Shown here in pieces: positions 1-6,953 of a DNA stretch of 6,998 nt. The position numbers were made by a program, and so were the translations under genes. The notes under the pieces were generated by a model. It was not told where the DNA came from. It saw nothing but the letters and a program-made list of their open reading frames with translations, and ran no database searches. Source of the DNA: Victivallales bacterium (GTDB lineage Bacteria > Verrucomicrobiota > Lentisphaeria > Victivallales > JAADHT01); the NCBI GenBank assembly GCA_016930955.1, contig JAFGFR010000260.1, positions 1-6,998 of the forward strand, in the 5' to 3' direction. Every line of letters starts with the position of its first letter. The stretch's first letter is position 1.

Positions 1-94
1 AGGTGAAAAGAGAGATGTTCATAAAATGTTATATGCAAATATCTTAACTGTCATTTTTGAGATTTAACTGCTTCATTTAGGTTCATTCGGTGTA
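1..94. other. AT-rich non-coding segment at the left edge
   Basis: This stretch lies just beyond the stop codon of the minus-strand glycosyltransferase and is visibly richer in A and T than the rest of the window. I see no reading frame of useful length and no clear stem followed by a T-run (read on the minus strand) that could end transcription of that gene. The only internal structure is an imperfect direct repeat, annotated separately. It may be the spacer to a neighbouring gene outside the window. Confidence 0.5.
44..77. repeat. Imperfect direct repeat, TTAACTG units 20 bases apart
   Basis: TTAACTG occurs at 44-50 and again at 64-70, a 20-base offset. Each copy is followed by TCATTT (directly after the first copy, after a two-base CT insertion in the second). 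The spacing is close to two helical turns, which would suit a dimeric regulator, but the segment is AT-rich, so two seven-base matches can arise by chance. No regulator family can be named. Confidence 0.25.
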
Positions 95-2029
95 TCACTG
101 GCTGACTTGCTGGCTATCAGGCACGCTTGCGATGGCATAGCCATCGGAGCTCCATATGACTGGAAGCTTTCCCTCCCTGGCCAGACAGATCAACATTCCG
201 GCAAGAATCATGTTTTTCTCTTCGTACATGCTTAAAAGGTCTGGATTGTTGTTTTCGTGCCCGACAAGAACATACTTTATCCCGTTTGCGACTAGAGCTG
301 CATATAGTTCATCATGGCTGTCGGGCAAAGGGGTGAAATATTTCGACTGGAAAAAGGGAGTTCCTAGCTCGTAGCGTATTGGGACATAGAGTCCCCTCCT
401 CTCGAAAAGCAAGAGCGCTTTCGAGTCGTCATTTGCAAGGCTGTATAGTTTTTCGAGCGCCTTGACATAGGCTTGGTCTTTTGTGGCGCCTGCAATGAAT
501 TTGAGTGGATCATGCCTCCGGACAATAATATGCTTCCATGAAAAGAAATAATGGCTTGTCCTGAGTTGGGGGAAGGATAAAAGGCACCCTGAAAAAATAA
601 ACATAAGTGCAGTTCTGACGAATACCGTCGGCACACGGGTCAACACCCGAATGGCACACAGACAAAGCAAAAGCAGCATAGGGACCAGGAAGCGTGTCTG
701 CTGTGCTGTAAAGAACCAGAAGATATAGTATCCTGTTATGCAGATCGGAATGCAGATGTCTTTGAACTTAACAGGCCGTGCCATGCTGTGGCGCAGGCCT
801 GCAAGACAGACAGCGATCATTACAGGCAGAATCCAGCCTGCGGATATGCCGTCGAAGAGGTCATCTGCAAAAGCCAGCATGACAGGCAGACTGAAAAAAG
901 AGAAAACACCGCTGCCGCCATACCTTGCCGTGACCATTGCCGAGTGGAAGTCCGAGACTGCGACATATGCCTGGTTTGACGGGGTAAAGACCCTTGCCAG
1001 CATGGGGAAGGTCGGGTTTCCCGTGTCGATGAATGGTCGGAGATAGAACACCACGGCGAAGATTAAAAATCCGACGGAAAAAACAAGCGTGGCAAGGCCT
1101 ATCCTTTTTGCCGTGGGAGATTGCCGCCGTGACAGTACAACAAGAAGAGACAATGCGGCAGGGGCGAGCCCATTTAGCTTGACCGCCGCCATGGCGCCGG
1201 CAAGGACTCCGCATATCGCGACATTGCCGTGGCAAAGGTTTCTGGAAGGATTGCGCAGCGTCACCATCAAGCATGATGCGAAATTCAAGAGCACGAACAC
1301 CTCGGCATAGGCTTCTCTGACGACATTGAAAAAGATCGGGGAGAAGATGAAGACGAAAGAGAAGGCTGCAGCCAGCCGCTTTCTCCCATGCCGGGCGAAA
1401 AGCAGATACACCGCGAAAAAGAACACCATGAAACAGTACCACACGAGCAGCCGCGGAAACAATACCCCGCCCGAGAGAATCCCTAAGGTGTAAACAAGCT
1501 GCGGCAGCGAGGGGAATCCTGAATATGGGTTGTCGGCAAAAACCTCGACATTGTTTGCCGCAATCCAACGGTAAGGGAGTGCAATATGGTAGGTCATCTC
1601 GTCCCATCCACTCGGGTAGCAGAGGGCAGAGCCAAGCGTATAACAACCGAACACGAACAAAATGATCGAAAAATGCAGGTTTTTACGGATAAACCTGCAC
1701 GCGTTAGACAGTATGCCACGGCATGACAGGCACAAATAGGGAACAGCAAAGATCAACCCTATGGACCATGCCATGTACCCGTGAAGCCCTTTTGCCATCC
1801 CCAATGCCAGAGCAACGAGCGCGAGGGCATTTATACCCAACGCGAATGCGACGACAGCCTTCGAATACGGTTCAAGCTTGACCCTGTCACCGAAAAACTT
1901 TATGATACAATTCCCGGCTGAATGGGCGGCGGCGACAAAAACAACCGATGCCAGCATCGTTATCCCGAATCCCGGATGCATTCCTTGTAACCATTCCAGC
2001 ATCTTTGTTGTGCCCATCCTTATTACCAT
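95..2029 (-). CDS. GT-C superfamily (ArnT/PMT-like) integral membrane glycosyltransferase
   Basis: The protein has 644 residues and roughly a dozen hydrophobic segments, from about residue 22 to 487, followed by a mostly soluble C-terminal domain (about 505-644) expected in the periplasm. After the fourth hydrophobic segment comes GWDEMTYH (141-148). This is the position and form of the acidic first-loop motif of GT-C enzymes, with D143/E144 as likely catalytic or metal-binding residues. Other family-like features are REAYAE (238-243), KLNGL (284-288), GNPTFP (337-342) and QQTRFLVP (443-450). Members of this fold transfer sugars from polyprenyl-phosphate donors to lipids, glycans or proteins at the outer face of the inner membrane; donor and acceptor cannot be read here. 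The start is uncertain. The ATG at 2029 has no clear ribosome binding site, and in-frame ATGs follow at 2017 and 2002. It is transcribed divergently from the efflux operon. The fold is fairly sure, the exact substrate unknown; an O-antigen-polymerase-like protein is a less likely alternative. Confidence 0.8.
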   Translation of the reverse strand: MVIRMGTTKMLEWLQGMHPGFGITMLASVVFVAAAHSAGNCIIKFFGDRVKLEPYSKAVVAFALGINALALVALALGMAKGLHGYMAWSIGLIFAVPYLCLSCRGILSNACRFIRKNLHFSIILFVFGCYTLGSALCYPSGWDEMTYHIALPYRWIAANNVEVFADNPYSGFPSLPQLVYTLGILSGGVLFPRLLVWYCFMVFFFAVYLLFARHGRKRLAAAFSFVFIFSPIFFNVVREAYAEVFVLLNFASCLMVTLRNPSRNLCHGNVAICGVLAGAMAAVKLNGLAPAALSLLVVLSRRQSPTAKRIGLATLVFSVGFLIFAVVFYLRPFIDTGNPTFPMLARVFTPSNQAYVAVSDFHSAMVTARYGGSGVFSFFSLPVMLAFADDLFDGISAGWILPVMIAVCLAGLRHSMARPVKFKDICIPICITGYYIFWFFTAQQTRFLVPMLLLLCLCAIRVLTRVPTVFVRTALMFIFSGCLLSFPQLRTSHYFFSWKHIIVRRHDPLKFIAGATKDQAYVKALEKLYSLANDDSKALLLFERRGLYVPIRYELGTPFFQSKYFTPLPDSHDELYAALVANGIKYVLVGHENNNPDLLSMYEEKNMILAGMLICLAREGKLPVIWSSDGYAIASVPDSQQVSQ

Positions 2030-2121
2030 GGGGTGAATTGTATAAGGGCCAGCGCCATGGTCTCCCGCCGACGATAGGAGGTCTGGAGCTCCAACTCGTC
2101 CGCATTCTTTTCTTTTTTTTT

Positions 2122-2141
2122 CAGAACCGCCGGTCTGTTTT
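2122..2141 (+). other. Small bulged hairpin followed by TTTT
   Basis: CAG (2122-2124) pairs with CTG (2135-2137) and ACC (2126-2128) pairs with GGT (2132-2134), with A2125 bulged and a three-base loop. TTTT follows at 2138-2141 and a T9 run lies just before. The form is that of a very weak intrinsic terminator on the plus strand, but six interrupted base pairs are little and no plus-strand transcript upstream needs ending. It could equally be chance. Confidence 0.2.
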
Positions 2142-2187
2142 CACAACTGTTCGTTCAGGCAGGTCTCATCCAGCTAGCGGAAGAGCC

Positions 2188-2193
2188 TATAAT
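2188..2193 (+). promoter_or_regulatory. Candidate -10 element (TATAAT) for the efflux operon
   Basis: A perfect match to the sigma-70 -10 consensus points towards the adaptor gene and lies about 150 bases before its start. The sequence 16-18 bases upstream (around 2164-2171) does not resemble TTGACA, and there is no TGn extended -10. Activity would therefore probably need an activator, or the match is accidental. If it is used, the transcript would carry a leader of roughly 145 bases. Confidence 0.35.
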
Positions 2194-2337
2194 AATTTGG
2201 TGTTCCGGACTCAAACGGTAAAATCTATCACCTGCCTCGAGTGCATTCAAGTCCAGGCGAGAGCCACTTTTTTGCGCCGCGGCTTTGAATTGGGTGTTTC
2301 CCGGTGTAGTTTAGGCTCGGAGTTTGGGCAGTTCCCT

Positions 2338-2342
2338 GGAGG
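2338..2342 (+). promoter_or_regulatory. GGAGG ribosome-binding-like site near the adaptor start
   Basis: GGAGG is a strong Shine-Dalgarno match, but it ends one base before the ATG at 2344, too close for normal initiation there. It lies 10 bases before an in-frame TTG at 2353 and 19 before the ATG at 2362. A second, weaker AGGA (2347-2350) lies 11 bases before the ATG at 2362. The site therefore makes a start downstream of 2344 likely. Confidence 0.4.
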
Positions 2343-2343
2343 C

Positions 2344-3555
2344 ATGAGGATTTTGAGAGATATGCTTGTTGGAAAAGTTTTGCGGGTGTTGCTTGCGGCG
2401 GTGGTTTTGCTGTTGATTCAAGGCTGCTGGAAGAAGCCACCTCCGCACAATCCTGAGGTGACGGTTTACACGGTTGACGAGCGCGAGGTTGACGAGGTTT
2501 TGACTCTTGTGGGCAAGATAGTCGCCGACTTCAAGGTTGATCTGGTCGCCAGGGTGGATGGGTTTCTCGAGAAACGAGCCTTTGACGAGGGGGCGTTTGT
2601 GAGAAAGGATGAGATGCTCTTCCAGATCGAGAAGGATCAGTATCAGGCCGCGGTGGATCAGGCAGAGGCAAACCTCGCTATCAAGGAGGCGGTGCTCAAG
2701 AACGCTGTCATCAGCTATGAGAGGATGAAGTATCTGCGGGGGAAGGATTCTGTCAGTGAGGCCGATTTGGACAAGGCCACGGCGGACAAGGACGCGGCTG
2801 TGGGCGAGCGCGACGCGGCCAAGGCAATGCTCGCGGATGCCAGGGTCAAGCTGGGCTATACCGACATAAAAGCACCTTTTGACGGGAGGGTGGGGCTTTC
2901 CACATACACTGTCGGGAATGTTGTCGGCCCGGCAAGCGGGGCATTGGCCTTGCTTGTCTCGCTCGACCCGATATGCGTGGAGTTCAGTGTCCCTGAGCCA
3001 GAATTTTTGCGGAACCAGCTCAAGGCCGTCAGCAGGGGAATACCATTTGAGGAATATATATCCAACTTGAAGGTTGGCCTGACGCTTTCAGACAAGACGG
3101 AGTATAAGTTAAACGGGAAGGTTTATTTTTGGGACAATGTCGTGCAATCCGGGACAGGGACGGTGCTGATGAGAGCCAGGTTCGAGAATCCTGATTTTGT
3201 CCTCGTGCCCGGCCAGTATGTCAGGGGGAACCTGCGAAGGGCCGTCCCGCTGAAGGAGCTTGTCATGCCACAGGCCGCCATGCAGTTCGCGCTGGGCAGC
3301 ACCTTCGTGATGACAGTTGACGAGAACGACACTGTCCGCAACAAGACGGTCGAGACAGGCTACCGATATCAAGACATGGTCGTGGTGCTTGACGGCCTCA
3401 AGCCCGGTGACAGGGTTGTCACGGGGGGGATACAGAAGGTCAGGGAGGGCATGCGCGTTGCCCCGGTGCAAGACGAGTCCCCGCAGGGAAAAAGCCCAGG
3501 GCCCGGCAAAGAAAAGCCGGAGATCGAGGAAGTGAACCAGAATCAGATACTCTGA
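2344..3555 (+). CDS. RND efflux periplasmic adaptor (membrane fusion) lipoprotein, AcrA/MexA-like
   Basis: The 403-residue protein bridges an inner-membrane RND pump and an outer-membrane channel. Its N-terminus has basic residues, a hydrophobic core (about 15-25) and LIQGC (24-28), a lipobox-like site that would make C28 the lipidated first mature residue. Next come a first lipoyl half (about 60-98), an alanine-rich alpha-hairpin (about 99-168), the second lipoyl half with IKAPFDGRVG (175-184), a beta-barrel (about 208-300) and a membrane-proximal domain (about 305-372) with GLKPGDRVV (351-359), then a polar, proline-rich tail. The hairpin tip has R127, L131 and S138 in the R-x3-L-x6-S spacing known from adaptors that dock on TolC-type channels. 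The ATG at 2344 has GGAGG only one base before it, so TTG 2353 or ATG 2362 (397 residues) may be the true start; all keep the signal peptide. Codons look less C-ending than those of the pump. The family call is firm; the exported compounds are unknown. Confidence 0.92.
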   Translation: MRILRDMLVGKVLRVLLAAVVLLLIQGCWKKPPPHNPEVTVYTVDEREVDEVLTLVGKIVADFKVDLVARVDGFLEKRAFDEGAFVRKDEMLFQIEKDQYQAAVDQAEANLAIKEAVLKNAVISYERMKYLRGKDSVSEADLDKATADKDAAVGERDAAKAMLADARVKLGYTDIKAPFDGRVGLSTYTVGNVVGPASGALALLVSLDPICVEFSVPEPEFLRNQLKAVSRGIPFEEYISNLKVGLTLSDKTEYKLNGKVYFWDNVVQSGTGTVLMRARFENPDFVLVPGQYVRGNLRRAVPLKELVMPQAAMQFALGSTFVMTVDENDTVRNKTVETGYRYQDMVVVLDGLKPGDRVVTGGIQKVREGMRVAPVQDESPQGKSPGPGKEKPEIEEVNQNQIL

Positions 3556-3559
3556 CGGC

Positions 3560-3563
3560 AGGT
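3560..3563 (+). promoter_or_regulatory. Ribosome binding site of the RND transporter
   Basis: GGCAGGT lies in the 12-base gap between the adaptor stop (3553-3555) and the ATG at 3568. Its AGGT core (3560-3563) is four bases before the ATG, a short but usable spacing. Together with the tiny gap this suggests translational coupling of pump to adaptor. Confidence 0.5.
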
Positions 3564-3567
3564 AAAC

Positions 3568-6500
3568 ATGTTCAGCCTTTTTTTTATCCGCCGGCCTAAG
3601 TTCTCCTTCGTCATCTCTATCGTGATCACCATCGCCGGTTTGATCGCCATACGCATGCTCCCCGTCGAGCAGTACCCGCAGATCACCCCCTCACAGGTCA
3701 GCATCTCGACCAGCTATATCGGCGCCAACGCCGAGACAGCCGAGAGAATGGTCACAACCCCCATCGAGACCGAGGTGAACGGGGTGAAGAGAATGATGTA
3801 CATGTCATCGAAAAGCTCGGCCAGCGGTGATGTGACCATCAACGTCTCGCTGGACATCGGCAGCGACGGCGACCTCAACACCGTGAACGTTAAGAACAGG
3901 GAGGCCATAGCCGAGCCTCTGCTCCCGGACGAGGTGAAGAGGCAGGGCGTGAAGGTCGAGGAGCAGTCCACCGACATGCTATGCATCATAGCGCTTAACT
4001 CCCCCAGCGGTGAGTTTGACGAGCTTTTTCTCGCGAACTACATGAAGGTTTACGTCCAGGACACTATCGCCAGGATCCCTGGAGTCGGCAAGGCCAACCC
4101 TTTCGGGGACAAGTCTTACTCGATCAGAATCTGGCTCGACCCGGTAAGGATGTCAAGCCTGGACCTCACCACCCAGGACGTGATAGGGGCGATAAACGAG
4201 CAGAACATGGATGCCCCGGTCGGGCAGATAGGCTCAGCTCCGTCCAATGACACTCAGCAGTTCACCTACGTCCTGCAGACAGAGGGCAGGCTCTCCGAGG
4301 TCGAGGAGTTCAAAAATCTCATCGTCAAGGCTTCCGCCGACGGGTCTTTCGTGCGCGTCAGGGATGTCGCCAACGTCGAGCTGGGGGCATATGACTACAG
4401 TGTGCAGTCAATGCTCAACGGCAAGCCGGCGACCCTTCTGGCCATCTATCAGCTACCTTCCGCCAATGCTCTGAATGTTGTAAGAGACATCAGGGTCGAG
4501 ATGGAGCGCCTGTCGAAAAGATTCCCTCCGGGGATACAATACGATATCGTGTATGACACCACCACCTTCATACAGGCCTCGATCCACGAGCTTGTGATGA
4601 CTCTCTTCATCGCTGTCCTGCTTGTCGTTCTGGTGACCTACGTGTTCCTTCAGGACTGGCGCGCGACAGTCATACCGGCGCTGGCGATACCCGTCTCGCT
4701 CATCGGCACCTTCGCCGTCCTCTCGGCACTGGGATACTCCATCAACACAATTACCCTCTTCGGGCTTATCCTCGCCATCGGGATAGTCGTTGACGACGCC
4801 ATAACAGTGATCGAGAGCGTGAAGCACAAGATGGACATCGAGGGGCTGCAGCCTGTCGAGGCGACCGAGGAGACGATGAAGCTCGTCACATCCCCGGTGA
4901 TCGCCACCACACTTGTGCTGATGGCGGTATTCGTGCCTGTGATGTTCCTGCCGGGGATGACGGGGGTGCTATACAGGCAGTTCGCCGTGACAATCGCCGT
5001 TGCGGTGGGTATCTCCTCGATAAACGCACTGAGCCTGAGCCCTGCCCTCTGCGCAAGCATCCTGATACCGGGGGCCAAGCCGCCCGCATTCTTCAACGCC
5101 TTCAACAGGCTCTTCGACAAGACGACCTCCGGTTATATGAGCTGCGTGAGCCGCCTCATCAGGAAGATCGCGCTGGTTTGTACCGCCACGGCCGCCCTGA
5201 TGGCGGTGTCATGGCTGATATACAGCCATCTGCCCACCGGATTCATCCCCGAGGAGGACCAGGGTTACTTCATGATCCATGTCCAGCTCCCCGAGGGCGC
5301 AGCGCTGCCAAGGTCTAGCCGCGTGGCCAAAAAAATCAGGGAAATCTGCGCCAGTGAGGAGGCAGTGAAGAATGTGATCACAGTCTCCGGCTACAACACC
5401 CTCTCAGGCATCGCCGCGCCCAATTCCGTCTTTATCGTGGTCGTCCTGAAGCCTTGGGACGAGCGCAAGGACAGCCAGAGCAAGGTGCTCGGCAGGGTGC
5501 AGAAGGCACTGTCATCCGTCAAGCAGGCCTCGATAAACGCCTTCTCCACTCCGGCTATTCGCGGGCTTGGCACCACCGGGGGATTCGAGTTCGTCCTCCA
5601 GGACTACGACAACGTCCCCTCGTCCGAGCTCGCCAAAGTGCTGGGCAAGCTGCTTATAGCGGCCAACAAACAGCCCGAGATATCAAGGGCATACAGCTCG
5701 TTCCAGGCGAATACGCCGCAGATATTCATTGACATAGACCGCGACAAGGTCAAGACGCTGGGCATCGAGCTCTCAGATGTCTTCAACGCGCTCCAAACCA
5801 ACCTCGGGGCGTACTATGTGAACGACTTCAATCTTTTCGGCAAGACCTTCAAGGTGCTTCTGCAGGCCCACAGCGACTACCGGGACGACATCTCCAGGCT
5901 TCATTCGATCGAGGTGCGTTCTGCCAGCGGCGAGATGGTGCCGGTAATGACTCTGCTGTCATACGAGTCAATTCTCGGCCCCCAGGTGATCGAGCACTAC
6001 AACCTTTTCCGGTCGGCCACGGTCAACGGGTCTCCCGCGCCGGGCTACAGCTCGGGACAGGCAATCAAGGCAATGGAGAGGGTCGCCGCCGAGACCCTCC
6101 CGAATGGCTTCGGATACGAGTGGACCAGCATGGCATACCAGGAGATAATCGCCGGCAACCAGGTATCCATCATATTCGCGCTCGCTCTGATCTTCATCTA
6201 CCTCTTCCTCGTGGCCCAGTACGAAAGCTGGATGATCCCATTCGCCGTGATGCTCTCAGTCCCACTGGCATTCTTCGGAGCACTCTTTGCACTGATGATA
6301 CTGCGTATAGACAACAACATCTACACCCAGGTGGGCTTCGTCCTCCTCTTCGGACTGGCAAGCAAGACAGCCATCCTGATCGTCGAGTACGCCAAGGATC
6401 AGCATGACGTGCACAAGCGCGATATACTCGAGTCCGCCGAGACTGCAGCACATCTCCGTTTCCGTCCGGTGCTGATGACAGCGCTGTCATTCGTCCTCGG

Positions 6501-6660
6501 TGTCACCCCGCTCGTCGTGGCCACTGGTGCAGGTGCAGCATGCCGCAGAGCACTCGGCACCGCCGTATTCGGGGGAATGCTCTTCTCCGCCATATTCGCC
6601 ACGATCCTCGTCCCCGCATTCTATGTCATCGTGCAGAAGATCATCAAACACAAACCCTGA
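3568..6660 (+). CDS. HAE-1 family RND multidrug efflux transporter, AcrB/MexB-like inner-membrane pump
   Basis: At 1030 residues this is close to the usual length of AcrB relatives, and I see no break in it. It would act as a trimeric, proton-driven antiporter taking substrates from the periplasm or membrane into a tripartite channel. The order is TM1 (about 12-30), first periplasmic porter/docking region, TM2 from about 340 with FLQDWRAT (360-367), TM3-TM6, GFIPEEDQG (558-566) opening the second periplasmic region, VAQYESW (882-888) after TM8, and TM9-TM12. The proton relay is intact: D409/D410 in TM4, K933 in TM10, and R964 and T971 in TM11, matching AcrB D407, D408, K940, R971 and T978. 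The switch-loop region (from G608) reads GYNTLSGIAAPN and lacks the phenylalanines AcrB has there, so the drug range may differ. It follows the adaptor by 12 bases as one operon. No outer-membrane factor follows. A heavy-metal (HME) pump is unlikely from the overall match. The family call is very secure; the substrates are unknown. Confidence 0.96.
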   Translation: MFSLFFIRRPKFSFVISIVITIAGLIAIRMLPVEQYPQITPSQVSISTSYIGANAETAERMVTTPIETEVNGVKRMMYMSSKSSASGDVTINVSLDIGSDGDLNTVNVKNREAIAEPLLPDEVKRQGVKVEEQSTDMLCIIALNSPSGEFDELFLANYMKVYVQDTIARIPGVGKANPFGDKSYSIRIWLDPVRMSSLDLTTQDVIGAINEQNMDAPVGQIGSAPSNDTQQFTYVLQTEGRLSEVEEFKNLIVKASADGSFVRVRDVANVELGAYDYSVQSMLNGKPATLLAIYQLPSANALNVVRDIRVEMERLSKRFPPGIQYDIVYDTTTFIQASIHELVMTLFIAVLLVVLVTYVFLQDWRATVIPALAIPVSLIGTFAVLSALGYSINTITLFGLILAIGIVVDDAITVIESVKHKMDIEGLQPVEATEETMKLVTSPVIATTLVLMAVFVPVMFLPGMTGVLYRQFAVTIAVAVGISSINALSLSPALCASILIPGAKPPAFFNAFNRLFDKTTSGYMSCVSRLIRKIALVCTATAALMAVSWLIYSHLPTGFIPEEDQGYFMIHVQLPEGAALPRSSRVAKKIREICASEEAVKNVITVSGYNTLSGIAAPNSVFIVVVLKPWDERKDSQSKVLGRVQKALSSVKQASINAFSTPAIRGLGTTGGFEFVLQDYDNVPSSELAKVLGKLLIAANKQPEISRAYSSFQANTPQIFIDIDRDKVKTLGIELSDVFNALQTNLGAYYVNDFNLFGKTFKVLLQAHSDYRDDISRLHSIEVRSASGEMVPVMTLLSYESILGPQVIEHYNLFRSATVNGSPAPGYSSGQAIKAMERVAAETLPNGFGYEWTSMAYQEIIAGNQVSIIFALALIFIYLFLVAQYESWMIPFAVMLSVPLAFFGALFALMILRIDNNIYTQVGFVLLFGLASKTAILIVEYAKDQHDVHKRDILESAETAAHLRFRPVLMTALSFVLGVTPLVVATGAGAACRRALGTAVFGGMLFSAIFATILVPAFYVIVQKIIKHKP

Positions 6661-6680
6661 AAGACATCCGTCCCGGCTGA

Positions 6681-6953
6681 GTCTGTCTGCGGAAGTCTCT
6701 CGGTATTGCCTCGCACATTCGCATATTGATCATCGCCCTGAATAAATTGCATGACCGGCAAGCATTGCCCCTGATCCGCCAAGCTCTGGAGAACAGAAAC
6801 CATTTCTATCCTGTCTTCTGCGCCGGAATTGAATTCCTTGATGAGCTTGGTGAAGAAGAGGACCGCATGCGGCTTGAATTCTGGGCGAAATATCCCGAAT
6901 ACAACACTCGGACTGCGGCTCGGGATGCACTCAAACATCGGCAACATACTTGA
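6681..6953 (+). pseudogene. Possible HEAT-repeat-like protein remnant
   Basis: The frame is open from just after a stop at 6678-6680 to the TGA at 6951-6953. From the only usable start, TTG at 6726, it would give 75 residues. The peptide has the rhythm of alpha-alpha HEAT/PBS-lyase repeats: ALNKLHDRQALPLIRQAL, then a second helix pair with FLDELGEEED, then RTAARDAL. Such repeats form scaffolds for protein contacts and give no specific function. TTG 6726 has no ribosome binding site, and repeat-like residues (IRILIIAL) begin before it, so the 5' part seems missing or replaced by the end of the pump gene. It reads as the truncated tail of a larger gene. A genuine small protein with an atypical start, or a chance frame, remains possible. 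Confidence 0.4.

Larger units (their letters stand above)
2030..2343. promoter_or_regulatory. Divergent intergenic region between the glycosyltransferase and the efflux operon
   Basis: About 314 bases separate the two divergent starts. A plus-strand frame stays open across the whole region, in phase with the adaptor, but its translation is low-complexity and basic and resembles no adaptor domain, so I treat the region as non-coding. It contains a perfect 10-base palindrome TGGAGCTCCA (2084-2093), a T-rich tract with nine consecutive T (2113-2121), a bulged hairpin (2122-2137) and a TATAAT hexamer (2188-2193). Promoters for both directions are expected here. On the minus strand, TATACAAT lies about 10 bases before the ATG at 2029, but it lacks a good -35 partner. 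Confidence 0.55.

Noticed and set aside
44..77. A Pho box (PhoB site) suggested by CTGTCAT at 48-54
   Set aside because: The Pho box needs two CTGTCA-like units 11 bases apart; here the second unit is 20 bases away and poorly matched.
861..1646. A 261-codon minus-strand frame inside the glycosyltransferase
   Set aside because: It is a different phase on the same strand; its translation is rich in Cys, Arg and Pro with no domain pattern, while the overlapping frame has a clear GT-C layout.
1948..2343. An in-frame upstream extension of the adaptor of about 132 codons from an ATG at 1948
   Set aside because: It would overlap the start of the minus-strand glycosyltransferase, its translation resembles no adaptor domain, and it would place the lipoprotein signal peptide in the middle of the protein.
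4650..5120. A 156-codon antisense frame within the RND gene
   Set aside because: It is a shadow of a strongly coding, C-ending-codon gene; it lies opposite the conserved TM3-TM6 region and has no ribosome binding site or recognisable domain.
6661..6725. An intrinsic terminator after the pump gene
   Set aside because: I find no GC-rich stem followed by a T-run in the segment after the stop codon.
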